Shown here: positions 1 through 7,848 of the stretch, piece after piece
Position numbering within the stretch: the first letter of the stretch is position 1
How the letters are laid out: every line of letters starts with the position of its first letter
NCBI GenBank assembly: GCA_964590945.1
Contig: CAZPXF010000027.1
Coordinates: 1-24,749, forward strand
Direction of reading: 5' to 3'
DNA: 24,749 bases
Source: CAZPXF01 sp964590945
Lineage (GTDB): Bacteria; Bacillota; Clostridia; Lachnospirales; Lachnospiraceae
Notes under the pieces: model-generated
Databases searched by the model: none
What the model saw: only the letters and a program-made list of their open reading frames with translations
Told to the model about the DNA's origin: nothing
Position numbers and translations under genes: made by a program

Positions 1-13
1 TTCACAGTTCCAT

Positions 14-42
14 ATTATATAATGTAAATGACCTTTCGTCAA
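14..42 (-). promoter_or_regulatory. Sigma-A type promoter for a gene beyond the left edge
   Basis: On the minus strand there is a -35 box TTGACG (37-42), a 17-base spacer and a -10 box TATAAT (14-19). This is close to the vegetative consensus with ideal spacing. It lies 56 bases beyond the stop codon of the last gene and points out of the window, so it probably starts a new transcript whose gene is not visible. I found no convincing intrinsic terminator between that stop and this promoter; the 98-base end segment holds nothing else I can support. Confidence 0.7.
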
Positions 43-98
43 GTCTTGAAAATTCAACAATTTGCATGAAAAATCAGTAGGATAACAGGCAACATTAC

Positions 99-1151
99 CT
101 AATTTTTCTTTTTCAGAAAATAATTCAGTATCCCGCCTCCGACAATAATGATTACAGCAAGGATGACAACTCTTTTTGCCGCTTCCTGCGGCAGTTGTCC
201 TTTGCTTCCAATAGAGTCTTTATAAAAAACCAGTGTATATTCCACTTCATGAGGTGTTCCCATCGCCGTCGTATCTCCGATCACGGTCATTTCCTGATCC
301 CAGCAGGCAATCGGAATTTCAAATACAGAATTGGCATTTTCTTCACTCATATTCATATATTTTTCCGTTCCAACGATCATATAATCATAGTTGGAGCTGC
401 TCCACTCAACATGTGCATAGGCTTTTCCATCTCTGACGATGAGCAGAGTCGGAGATGTAATATACGCCTTCCCGCTGCCGCCTTCCATCTCCAGAGATAC
501 CGAATATTCTCCATCCTTCCGGTCAATGTCAACCGGTGTGACAGGTTCCAGCCTTATGTCCTCCTCGTCATTGTCCGGATTGTCATAAGCATTTACTGCC
601 TTTTCAATCAGATCATAATCCGGCAGTTCAACGAGAAGGGCTTCTTTTGGGAGGCTCGAAGCTTCAAACAAAATCTTATATTCGCACCATTTCCGTGAAG
701 CAGCATCATACACCGCACAGGAAATCTCCTGATCCAGCGTTTCCACACTGACGGAAAATACAGACTTGTCCTCACCCGACAAAGGCGCATAGCTCGTATT
801 CCCTGTTTTAAGCTGTGTATAATCTTCATTTTCCACGGTCAACTGCGCACTCATCTTCCCATTCGTCACCGTCAGCCTTGCTTCTTCGAAAACGAGCGCC
901 GGATCGCTGATCTTTACATCGATGGAATATTCCCCATTCCGAATTTCATTTCCATAGATCGGCAGCATCCCATACGAAGCCAGACTATCTGAATCCGTAT
1001 CGCCCCGGAAATCCGCAGAATCATTTGAATCCGCATCCGCCGCATAAAGAGGCAGCGCCTGTCCGAAAATACACAGCGCCGCCATCAGAAACGCGGCGGC
1101 CAGGGCTGCTGTCCTTTTATTTTTCCCAAAAAAACTCTTTTTCTTTAACAT
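99..1151 (-). CDS. Membrane-anchored surface protein with two NEAT-like domains
   Basis: About 350 residues. The sequence shows an N-terminal signal peptide (basic start, hydrophobic run, cleavage probably near LYAADA), an acidic Ser/Asp stretch, two related beta-rich domains (about residues 72-164 and 211-310), and a C-terminal membrane helix (about 327-346) ending in KKKN. The domains therefore face outward, tethered by the C-terminus. The second domain closely matches the N-terminal domain of the ABC binding protein at 20752-22272: both have DGEY, GGSG, NYDYM, NSVFEIP, DTTAM and PHE-EYT motifs. The layout resembles NEAT (iron transport-associated) domains, known for haem binding; a corrinoid or metal ligand is inferred from the operon. 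An in-frame ATG at 1169 is possible; I prefer 1151 because ACAGG lies 9 bases upstream, but neither site is strong. The gene starts 20 bases after the ABC-2 permease stop and is last in the operon. Confidence 0.75.
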   Translation of the reverse strand: MLKKKSFFGKNKRTAALAAAFLMAALCIFGQALPLYAADADSNDSADFRGDTDSDSLASYGMLPIYGNEIRNGEYSIDVKISDPALVFEEARLTVTNGKMSAQLTVENEDYTQLKTGNTSYAPLSGEDKSVFSVSVETLDQEISCAVYDAASRKWCEYKILFEASSLPKEALLVELPDYDLIEKAVNAYDNPDNDEEDIRLEPVTPVDIDRKDGEYSVSLEMEGGSGKAYITSPTLLIVRDGKAYAHVEWSSSNYDYMIVGTEKYMNMSEENANSVFEIPIACWDQEMTVIGDTTAMGTPHEVEYTLVFYKDSIGSKGQLPQEAAKRVVILAVIIIVGGGILNYFLKKKN

Positions 1152-1171
1152 ATTGTGATACCTGTACATTA

Positions 1172-1903
1172 TTATAATGTCTTCTTTTTATATACAAACC
1201 ATGCCGCAATCGCTGTAAATACAGCCAGATAGATAAGCAAAATGAAAATCCCGGAAAGCGAGACTTCTGTTCCTGATGCGATTCCCCGGATCATGCCGCT
1301 TGCCTGCGAGAGCGGCAATGCGGAAATCAATTCCCGCAGACCGGACGGCATTTTGTCCGTAGAGAAAAAGGTGTTGCACATATACGACATCGGCATAATG
1401 ATATAATTGGAAAATCTCGGCACATCCGCGTGATTTTTTGCGATAAAGGAGACCACTACCCCCAGCGACGAAAAGACCGCGCCGTTTAGAAACATGATCA
1501 GAAAAGACCACCCATTGTAGATCAGACCTGTCCCGATCGGAAGCGTCAGCACAATGATGACGCCGCCTGCATACAGTCCCCTCAAGGAGCCGCCCACGAT
1601 CTGTCCGGCGATAAACTGCCAGAGCGGGGTCGGGGAGATCATGACCTGATCAAAAGCCTTCTCATATAACCGCTGCACATTCAGATTCTGGGCGATGGCA
1701 TTGAAGCTCCCGTTCATCGTCGTCAATGCTACAACGCCGGGGATCAGGTAATACAGATACGGCTGTCCATGTGAGGTTGTCTGGATCCCGAACCCGAAAA
1801 CGATCAGATACATCAGCGGCGCTACCAGCGCCGCCAGCGTGATCTTATAAAAATCCCGCCGGAATTCCACCCATTTTTCCCAAAGTATTGCCATCATTCC
1901 CAT
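1172..1903 (-). CDS. ABC-2 type transporter permease
   Basis: About 243 residues, the usual length for a single-domain ABC-2 permease. About six hydrophobic segments are visible. The order is typical: a cytoplasmic start (EKWVEFRRDFYK), a first helix (ALVAPLMYLIVFGFG), and the characteristic C-terminal stretch with PMSYMCNTFFSTDKMPSGL followed by LPLSQASGMIRG before the last helix. The start at 1903 is set by AAGGAG six bases upstream; the open frame continues further upstream but that part is not protein-like for this family. It pairs with the ATPase at 1986-2819, 82 bases upstream. ABC-2 systems usually export lipids, drugs or polysaccharides. The substrate cannot be told from sequence, but location in a riboswitch-controlled cobalamin operon suggests a role linked to corrinoid, metal or surface-protein handling. 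Confidence 0.85.
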   Translation of the reverse strand: MGMMAILWEKWVEFRRDFYKITLAALVAPLMYLIVFGFGIQTTSHGQPYLYYLIPGVVALTTMNGSFNAIAQNLNVQRLYEKAFDQVMISPTPLWQFIAGQIVGGSLRGLYAGGVIIVLTLPIGTGLIYNGWSFLIMFLNGAVFSSLGVVVSFIAKNHADVPRFSNYIIMPMSYMCNTFFSTDKMPSGLRELISALPLSQASGMIRGIASGTEVSLSGIFILLIYLAVFTAIAAWFVYKKKTL

Positions 1904-1980
1904 ACTGTTCTCCTTTTTAAAGCTACTGCCGCTCCGGCCTTGCGGCTTTTGATCGCCGCCATTCCTGCGGCTGCTGCCAT
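1894..1980 (-). CDS. Possible 28-codon alanine-rich leader ORF (doubtful)
   Basis: Between the ABC-2 ATPase and permease a short frame reads MAAAAGMAAIKSRKAG, then AAVALKRRTVWE, then stops. It starts 5 bases after the ATPase stop and overlaps the permease start. AAGGG lies only two bases before its ATG, which is too close for good initiation. It could be a translation-coupling leader, a remnant of a longer permease N-terminus, or chance. I cannot assign a function. Confidence 0.15.
   Translation of the reverse strand: MAAAAGMAAIKSRKAGAAVALKRRTVWE
1928..1971 (-). other. Two GC-rich hairpins in the ATPase-permease spacer
   Basis: In the transcript, GCCGC pairs with GCGGC twice: 1967-1971 with 1955-1959 (7-base loop), and 1942-1946 with 1928-1932 (9-base loop). 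No U-tract follows, so these are not intrinsic terminators. They could tune the ATPase:permease ratio or mRNA stability. The folding was read by eye, not computed. Confidence 0.35.
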
Positions 1981-1985
1981 AACCC

Positions 1986-2819
1986 TTACAGCCGGGTTCC
2001 GCAGCGCATGACGAAGACGTCCTCAAGCGTCGTATCCCGAAGAGCAAACTGCCCTGTCATCTGTCCGATACGCGCGACAGCCTCCTCACGGGTATGGAAA
2101 TAATAACTCCGGATCCCGTCGGGAACAGACTCATCCACCGCAAAGGCTCCAAGCTCTTCAATAAAGCCTTCCGGAGTGTTGACCTCATCCAGTCTGCCCT
2201 GGTTCATCATCGCCACACGGCTGCACAGCGACTGTGCTTCTTCTATATAATGTGTCGTCAGAAGGATCGTCAGATCGTTCCGGTTCAGCTTGTGGAGCAG
2301 GTTCCACATCTGCCGTCTGGACAATGCATCCATCCCGGCTGTCGGTTCATCCAGAATCAATATCTCCGGGTCAGTCAGAAGCGCCCGGCATACCATGAGC
2401 TTCCGTTTCATGCCGCCGGAGAGCTTGCGGACGGTCCTCTTCCGGTATTTGATAAGATCGCAGAAGGACAGCAGCTCCTCCGTTCTTCTCCGGATCTCTT
2501 TCACCGGCATATAGTAAAGGCGTCCCTGATATTCCATGATCTCATCCATCGTCATGTCCTGCCGCATGGAATATTCCTGCGTGATCACACTGAGCTTCCG
2601 CTTCAGATCCGTCCGTTTCCTCGTCAGAAGCTCCCCGCCGATGTAAATTTCCCCCGACGTCGGAAGAAGCAGGGTGGATAACATGCTGATGGTCGTCGTC
2701 TTTCCGGCGCCATTCGGCCCCAGAAGGCCGAAGAATTCTCCCTTTTCAATCCTCAGATTCAGAGAATCCACCGCCGTAAAATCATCAAATTTTTTCGTAA
2801 GATTTTGAAGCCTGATCAT
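1986..2819 (-). CDS. ABC-2 exporter ATP-binding protein (CcmA/DrrA type)
   Basis: 277 residues. Visible motifs are Walker A GPNGAGKTT (about 34-42), the signature LSGGMKRKL, Walker B ILILDEPTAGMD, and the switch histidine in LLTTHYIEEA. The C-terminal TTLEDVFV is typical of the drug/polysaccharide exporter ATPase branch. It energises the permease at 1172-1903. The start at 2819 is preceded by GGAGAG about nine bases upstream and lies 5 bases after the cbiL stop, so it is part of the operon. The substrate is unknown. It is not the ATPase of the FecCD-type importer at the other end of the cluster, which has its own at 18464-19654. Confidence 0.9.
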   Translation of the reverse strand: MIRLQNLTKKFDDFTAVDSLNLRIEKGEFFGLLGPNGAGKTTTISMLSTLLLPTSGEIYIGGELLTRKRTDLKRKLSVITQEYSMRQDMTMDEIMEYQGRLYYMPVKEIRRRTEELLSFCDLIKYRKRTVRKLSGGMKRKLMVCRALLTDPEILILDEPTAGMDALSRRQMWNLLHKLNRNDLTILLTTHYIEEAQSLCSRVAMMNQGRLDEVNTPEGFIEELGAFAVDESVPDGIRSYYFHTREEAVARIGQMTGQFALRDTTLEDVFVMRCGTRL

Positions 2820-2824
2820 ACGTA

Positions 2825-3514
2825 TTATCTCTCCGGTTCCTTTGCAATAATCAGGGAATAGTAGCCGGAATCATCCGGAATTTCATCCGCTCCATAGTAA
2901 ATGTGCTCATTCTCCATCCCGCAGTTCTCCACAGCAACAACGTCGTATCCGCTCTTTTTCAGCGCTTCCTTGACCTGCTTCATTTTCCGGCCCGACTTCA
3001 TAAGTACATAATTTCCCGGCGCCGACAGCATATCCTCCTGCCTGTGTACTGCCGGAAGAATGTGAAGCTCCTCCTGCCAGATCGTCAAAGGCCGGTTCAC
3101 CCTCGCCGCCGCCGCGCAGAAAGATGGTATTCCATTTACCAGCTCCGTAGTATAGCCGTCCTTCTCCACGATCCTCTGCAGATAGGTGAAGGTGGAATAA
3201 ATCGTTGAATCTCCCAGCGTGAGGAAAACGACATTCTCCCCCTTTTCGAGATGGCTTTCGATCGTCTTTGCACCCTTTAGATGATTCTCCATCTGCTCTT
3301 TTTTATCGTGTGTCATCGGCATGTAAATCGGGAGCAGCTCCTTCTCTTTCAGCTCCGGAACTGCCTGAACGGCGATCCGGTACGCCACCGTTTCAGATGC
3401 AGCTTTCCCCGGTACGGCGATCACCTTATTTTCACGAATGAGCCGTACTGCTTTTAATGTCATCAGCTCCGGATCGCCCGGTCCGACGCCGACGCCAAAT
3501 AATATCCCTTTCAT
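2825..3514 (-). CDS. cbiL: Cobalt-factor II C20-methyltransferase CbiL
   Basis: 229 residues, normal for CbiL/CobI. It methylates C20 of cobalt-sirohydrochlorin (cobalt-factor II) using S-adenosylmethionine to give cobalt-factor III, the first dedicated corrin methylation. The N-terminal GVGVGPGDPELMTLKA is the signature of the tetrapyrrole methylase superfamily, and LTLGDSTIYSTF is the second SAM-binding motif. The gene sits at the end of the pathway genes, directly after cbiC. Its start (ATG at 3514) has the strong site GGAGG within GGAGGAAGGTAA. This site lies in a tandem copy of the end of cbiC, listed separately. Cobalt-dependent use, rather than the precorrin-2 route, is inferred from cbiD, cbiG and cbiK in the same operon. 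Confidence 0.95.
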   Translation of the reverse strand: MKGILFGVGVGPGDPELMTLKAVRLIRENKVIAVPGKAASETVAYRIAVQAVPELKEKELLPIYMPMTHDKKEQMENHLKGAKTIESHLEKGENVVFLTLGDSTIYSTFTYLQRIVEKDGYTTELVNGIPSFCAAAARVNRPLTIWQEELHILPAVHRQEDMLSAPGNYVLMKSGRKMKQVKEALKKSGYDVVAVENCGMENEHIYYGADEIPDDSGYYSLIIAKEPER

Positions 3515-3561
3515 TTACCTTCCTCCTGCTTCATATTCACTTACCTTCCGCCTGCTTCATA
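3510..3561 (-). repeat. 26-bp tandem duplication at the cbiC-cbiL junction
   Basis: Bases 3536-3561 and 3510-3535 are adjacent 26-base copies with 24 identical positions. The upstream copy encodes the last residues of CbiC (YEAGGR and stop). The downstream copy has two substitutions: one turns GGCGG into GGAGG, the other turns GTG into ATG. That copy thus forms the ribosome binding site and start codon of cbiL. Read directly from the sequence; the evolutionary order is inference. Confidence 0.9.
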
Positions 3562-4182
3562 GAGCAGCGCATTACAGATGGCCGCCGCTACGTTGCTGCC
3601 TCCTTTTCGTCCTTTTGCTACTATATATGGCATATCTGTTTCGAGAATCATTTCTTTAGAAACTTCAACATTTACAAATCCGACCGGAACTCCGATGACC
3701 AGTATCGGATCGATCTTTCCTGCGTCATAAAGCTCCCGGATCCGGATCAATGCCGTCGGCGCATTTCCGATCGCAAAGATCAGCGGTTCTCCCAATGCCG
3801 CCGCCTTATCCATACAGACCGAAGATCGGGTCGTCCCCTGTTCCTTTGCCATCCGCGCCACATCCTCATCGGAAATAAAATTGTAAAGCTTCCCGCCGTA
3901 TCTGCCAAAGGCCTTTTTACTGATACCGGAGAGCGCCATCTTTGTGTCTGTCACGATGGACGCCCCGTTTCGGATTGCTTCGATCGCATCCGGAATTACA
4001 TGCTCCGAAAATTTCAGATTAACCGCATAATCAAAATCCGCAGATGTGTGAATACATCTCTTTATGACCGGTTCCAGCTCCGGCTCCAGCGCGATTCCTC
4101 TTTGCTGCAATTCTTCTCCGATGATCTCAAAGCTTCTTTTTTCAATGTCCATCGGCAGAATCTGTTCTATCCTTCTATTCAT
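3541..4182 (-). CDS. cbiC: Cobalt-precorrin-8 methylmutase CbiC
   Basis: 213 residues, usual for CbiC/CobH. It moves the C11 methyl group to C12, converting cobalt-precorrin-8 to cobyrinic acid. The motif CIHTSADFDYA contains the expected catalytic histidine (His45 here; His43 in the Pseudomonas denitrificans CobH numbering). Other family blocks are VTDTKMALSGI, FISDEDVA, and GVPVGFVNVEVSKE followed by GRKGGSNVAAAICNALL near the C-terminus. The start at 4182 is chosen because AAAGGAG is six bases upstream; the open frame extends to 4236 but that part overlaps cbiP and is not family-like. It overlaps the cbiP end by 8 bases, implying coupled translation. Its 3' end has been tandemly duplicated (3510-3561). 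Confidence 0.95.
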   Translation of the reverse strand: MNRRIEQILPMDIEKRSFEIIGEELQQRGIALEPELEPVIKRCIHTSADFDYAVNLKFSEHVIPDAIEAIRNGASIVTDTKMALSGISKKAFGRYGGKLYNFISDEDVARMAKEQGTTRSSVCMDKAAALGEPLIFAIGNAPTALIRIRELYDAGKIDPILVIGVPVGFVNVEVSKEMILETDMPYIVAKGRKGGSNVAAAICNALLYEAGGR

Positions 4183-5713
4183 GATCCGCTCCTTTTTCCG
4201 GCATTCCCAGGATCCGGTATATTTTCTCCATGTCAAGAGATTCCCTCAATGTATCCGCCAGTTTGTCGTACTGGCTTTCTTTATAAGATTGGTAATCCTG
4301 CAGTGAAATTGTTTCGTAAGCAATTCCTTTCTTTTCAGCCAGCGCCCGTAGTATTCCATCGATGATCTGCTCATTGTCGAACAGGCCGTGGATGTAAGAA
4401 CCGTACACCTGACCATCAGTAAATCCGTCCTCCCTTTCGTCCTGCTCCCCGGACAGATGAATGCACGTAAGCGGGATTACATCCTTCTCTTTTCCAGGCG
4501 TCACTGAGCTTTTCCCCATATGGATCTCATAGCCATCCACGGGCAGTCCTTTCAACTCCCGGAAAATTCCCTGCTCTGCGCTTATTTTCCCTTCGATCCG
4601 CCTTCTTGCCTTTTCCTCCTCGAAAACCGTGTTCACCGGAAGAAGGCCCATCCCCCGCATACGGCCTCCGCTTTCCACCCGGTGCGGATCGCAGATTTCT
4701 TCTCCCAGCATCTGATAGCCGCCGCAGATTCCGAATACAACGGTTCCCCTCGCATGAGCCTTTCGTATTGCCGCTTCCAGACCATTTTGGCGGATCGCCG
4801 CCAGATCGCCCATCGTATTTTTGCTTCCGGGTAAAATAATAAGATCGGGATTTCCAAGCTCCGCCGCCCTGCCTACATATCTGAGGGAAACTCCGTCGAT
4901 GCTTTCAAAACGGTTAAAATCAGTAAAATTGGAGATCCTCGGCAGGCGGATCACAGCGATATCGATGGCGGCCGCATCCTTCTTCCCGGACAGCCGCGAA
5001 GAAAGACTGTCCTCATCCTCGATATCCAAATGGGTATAAGGCACAACCCCAACAACAGGAATCCCGCATTTTTCCTGTATCATCTCAATCCCCGGATCTA
5101 AAATCGTCTTATCCCCGCGGAATTTGTTGATGATGAGGCCGCAGATGCGCTCCTGCTCCTCTTTTTCAAGAAGCGCAACCGTCCCGTAGAGCTGTGCAAA
5201 AACACCGCCCCGGTCGATATCTCCCACAAGAAGTACCGGAGCATCCACCATTTTCGCAAGCCCCATATTGACAATATCATTCTCCTTCAGGTTGATCTCC
5301 GCAGGCGATCCGGCGCCCTCGATCACGATAATATCGGCCTTTTTATCCAGCACATTGTAGGCGCGAAGAATGTCCGGAACCAGCTTCTTTTTAAATTGAA
5401 AATACTCCCTTGCAGGCATATTTCCGATGGAGATTCCATTTACGATCACCTGTGAACCTGCATCATTGGTCGGCTTCAGGAGGATCGGATTCATGCAGAC
5501 GTCCGGCTCCATTCCCGCCGCCTCCGCCTGTACGACCTGCGCGCGCCCCATTTCCAGCCCTTCTTTTGTAATATAAGAATTGAGCGCCATATTCTGTGAT
5601 TTAAACGGCGCCGCCTGATATCCATCCTGCTTGAAAATACGCAGAAGTCCCGCCGTCAAAAGACTTTTCCCGGCGTTGGACATCGTTCCCTGAATCATGA
5701 TCGCTTTCGCCAT
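4175..5713 (-). CDS. cbiP: Cobyric acid synthase CbiP
   Basis: 512 residues, normal for CbiP/CobQ. It amidates the b, d, e and g side chains of adenosylcobyrinate a,c-diamide with glutamine and ATP. The N-terminal dethiobiotin synthetase-like ATPase domain has MIQGTMSNAGKS (residues 6-17) and FKSQNMALNSYIT. The C-terminal class I glutaminase-like domain has VFGICGGYQMLG with nucleophile Cys330, GYEIHMGKS, and the histidine block VYGSYIHGLFDN. A strong GGAGGTGAGG site precedes the ATG. The gene begins 1 base after the cobD stop and overlaps cbiC by 8 bases. All key residues are present, so it looks active. Confidence 0.96.
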   Translation of the reverse strand: MAKAIMIQGTMSNAGKSLLTAGLLRIFKQDGYQAAPFKSQNMALNSYITKEGLEMGRAQVVQAEAAGMEPDVCMNPILLKPTNDAGSQVIVNGISIGNMPAREYFQFKKKLVPDILRAYNVLDKKADIIVIEGAGSPAEINLKENDIVNMGLAKMVDAPVLLVGDIDRGGVFAQLYGTVALLEKEEQERICGLIINKFRGDKTILDPGIEMIQEKCGIPVVGVVPYTHLDIEDEDSLSSRLSGKKDAAAIDIAVIRLPRISNFTDFNRFESIDGVSLRYVGRAAELGNPDLIILPGSKNTMGDLAAIRQNGLEAAIRKAHARGTVVFGICGGYQMLGEEICDPHRVESGGRMRGMGLLPVNTVFEEEKARRRIEGKISAEQGIFRELKGLPVDGYEIHMGKSSVTPGKEKDVIPLTCIHLSGEQDEREDGFTDGQVYGSYIHGLFDNEQIIDGILRALAEKKGIAYETISLQDYQSYKESQYDKLADTLRESLDMEKIYRILGMPEKGADHE

Positions 5714-6841
5714 TTACCTCACCTCCATAGATCTCCCGCAGGGTAGTTTCATGCCAGCCATAGATCTGAGGCAGGACTGTTCCATGTACTCATCCATCCA
5801 TTCGCGCATCGCGCAGACCAGCGCTTTATTATCCGCATGGGATCGAACCGCGATCCGGTAAAAGCCTTTCCCAAGTCCCCGGTAGTTGCTGCAATCCCGG
5901 ATCAGAAACCCTTTTGACAGCAGCGCCCCCGCCAGCTCTTTCTGACCTTCCACATCCTGCGGCGTCCGGAAAAAAAGGAAATTCGCTGCGCTTCCATATA
6001 CACGGAAGTCCAGCTGCTTCAGTTCACGTACCAGCCAATCTTTTTCTTGTTTTAAATATTTTCTCGTTTCTTCTATGTATTCCTGGAGTCCTGCCGCCGC
6101 GCATCCGGCCTTCTGTGCGGGAACAGATACGTTCCAGGGCTGGCTGACCCGGCGCATCTGCCGGATGAGATTCCTGTTGCTGCAGATTCCATAGCCAAGC
6201 CGGATCCCCGGCATTGCAAATAGTTTCGTAAACGCCTTCAGGATGAACAGATTCGGATGATCCGGCACAAATCTTCGCAGCGATAACTGCTCCTCACAGG
6301 GAACAAAATCCAGAAAGCACTCATCCGCCACAAGGATCGTCCCTGTCTCGCCGCATCTTTTCAAAACCCGCAGCAGCCACTCCGGATCATACAGCTGTCC
6401 GGTCGGATTATTCGGATTGCACAGAAACAGCATTTCTACAAGCGGATCAATCCGGTCGATCATGTCCTCCCCCGGCAAAAATCCATTTTCCTCACGAAGC
6501 TCATAAAAGCAGATCTGACAGCCGCAGCTGGACAGCGCACGCTCATACTCCTGAAATCCCGGCGAAACCAGCAGCGCCTTTTTCGGCCGTACTGCCGCTG
6601 TGAGCTGGAAAATAAGTTCTGCCGCCCCATTTCCGCAGATGATCTGTTCCGGCAGCGCTTCCTCCCTCTTCGCAATGCTTTCTCTTAAATCCCTCATCCA
6701 AACGTCCGGATAATGCTCGCAGGCGTCAGCGCTTTTCAGAAGCGCCTCTTTCACTTCCTCCGGCATCCCAAGGAAATTCATGTTCGCTGAAAAATCTATG
6801 CAATTCAAATGACTGTATATATCCCCGCCATGCTGATACAT
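5714..6841 (-). CDS. cobD: L-threonine-O-3-phosphate decarboxylase CobD
   Basis: 375 residues, a PLP enzyme of the aminotransferase class I/II fold. It makes (R)-1-amino-2-propanol O-2-phosphate, the arm linking the corrin ring to the nucleotide loop. Visible are the family start HGGDIYS with DFSAN, the PLP motif CNPNNPTG (141-148), VADECFLDF (Asp173) and the Schiff-base lysine in AFTKLFAMPGIRLGYG (Lys206). The start overlaps the end of cbiB by 37 bases; the HGG motif right after the start supports this Met despite an AGGA about 11 bases upstream. The last 20 or so residues carry two cysteines, recalling the extended tails of some CobD proteins, but no full metal site is clear. An aminotransferase such as HisC is the other option; operon context favours CobD. 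Confidence 0.93.
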   Translation of the reverse strand: MYQHGGDIYSHLNCIDFSANMNFLGMPEEVKEALLKSADACEHYPDVWMRDLRESIAKREEALPEQIICGNGAAELIFQLTAAVRPKKALLVSPGFQEYERALSSCGCQICFYELREENGFLPGEDMIDRIDPLVEMLFLCNPNNPTGQLYDPEWLLRVLKRCGETGTILVADECFLDFVPCEEQLSLRRFVPDHPNLFILKAFTKLFAMPGIRLGYGICSNRNLIRQMRRVSQPWNVSVPAQKAGCAAAGLQEYIEETRKYLKQEKDWLVRELKQLDFRVYGSAANFLFFRTPQDVEGQKELAGALLSKGFLIRDCSNYRGLGKGFYRIAVRSHADNKALVCAMREWMDEYMEQSCLRSMAGMKLPCGRSMEVR

Positions 6842-7836
6842 ATCATGATCAATCCTTTCAAAATCGTAAATATTACAGCTCCCACCGCAAGCGTCAGATA
6901 CATGATCTGATCTGCCCGTTCGATATCCGCCCGCTCAATATCCCGGCGCGCATCCCCAATGTATTCTTTCTCATAGAGCTTCCCAAAGTAAAATGCATTT
7001 CCGGCAAGGCGGACCCCTAAGGCTCCGGCCATGACGCTTTCTGTCTGAGCCGCGTTCGGACTGGCATGTTTTCTGCGGTCTCTTTTATAAATTTCAAATG
7101 CCCGCCCGGCAGGATACCCTCCGATAGCGCTTCCCGCCAGCATGAACAGAGCGCTGAGCCTGGACGGTATGAAATTGGCGATATCATCCAGCTTCGCCGC
7201 AGAACGTCCGAAATAGAGGTATTTTTCATTTTTATATCCTACCATGGAATCCATCGTATTAATGCTTTTATAAAGAAATCCTAAGGCCGCCCCGCCGATC
7301 ATCATATAAAAAAGCGGCGCGATCACTCCGTCCGATGTATTCTCGGCAACAGTCTCCACCGCGGCCTTGATAACGCCTTCTTCGCTGAGTTCCTTTGTAT
7401 CACGGCCCACGATCATAGATACCGCCGTTCTTCCGGCGTCCAGTCCTTCTCTTTCTAAAGCTGTACAGACCTTCATGCTTTCTGTCTTTAAGGACTTCGC
7501 CGCAAGAAGCAGCCACGCGAAAACCGTCTCAAGAAGCAGATACCAGATCCAGTGTATGTTCCATGCGATCACAAGCAGCGCCGCCGGGATCAGCGTACTG
7601 ATAAGGCAGACGGTTACCACAAGGCAAACCCCGGCCCGCCTCTCCGCCGCGTTCAAAATATCCTGCTCCGGCTGATTTTCCGCTGCTTCCCGAACGCCTC
7701 TTCGCAGGCGTTTTTCTGTTTTCGAGATCAGCCGCCCGATCAGGCAGATCGGATGCCACCACACGTTCGGATCGCCAAATATCAGATCCAAAATGACCCC
7801 CAGCAATACGGCTATTGTTGAAACCAATACGTACAT
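6805..7836 (-). CDS. cbiB: Adenosylcobinamide-phosphate synthase CbiB
   Basis: 343 residues, an integral membrane protein. It joins adenosylcobyric acid to aminopropanol phosphate (or a related arm) at the inner face of the membrane. The start STIAVLLGVILDLIFGDP and then HPICLIGRLI are the family hallmark. Further hydrophobic segments occur around TLIPAALLVIAW, LLLETVFAWLLLA, APLFYMMIGGAALGF and at the C-terminus. Conserved cytoplasmic blocks include VSMIVGRDT, VAENTSDGVIAP, NTMDSMVGYKN and ASPNAAQTESVMAGALGVRL. It starts 12 bases after the CobU-like gene, with AGGA about nine bases before the ATG, and overlaps cobD by 37 bases. CobD's product is its substrate. Confidence 0.95.
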   Translation of the reverse strand: MYVLVSTIAVLLGVILDLIFGDPNVWWHPICLIGRLISKTEKRLRRGVREAAENQPEQDILNAAERRAGVCLVVTVCLISTLIPAALLVIAWNIHWIWYLLLETVFAWLLLAAKSLKTESMKVCTALEREGLDAGRTAVSMIVGRDTKELSEEGVIKAAVETVAENTSDGVIAPLFYMMIGGAALGFLYKSINTMDSMVGYKNEKYLYFGRSAAKLDDIANFIPSRLSALFMLAGSAIGGYPAGRAFEIYKRDRRKHASPNAAQTESVMAGALGVRLAGNAFYFGKLYEKEYIGDARRDIERADIERADQIMYLTLAVGAVIFTILKGLIMICISMAGIYTVI

Positions 7837-7848
7837 ATTTCCACTTCC

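Noticed and set aside
86..113. Possible terminator on the plus strand (AGGCAACATTACCT then T-runs)
   Set aside because: The stem is about five pairs and weak, and no plus-strand gene leads into it.
3457..4365. 302-codon plus-strand frame over cbiC
   Set aside because: Antisense to cbiC and the ends of cbiL and cbiP, with no domain or ribosome site to support it.
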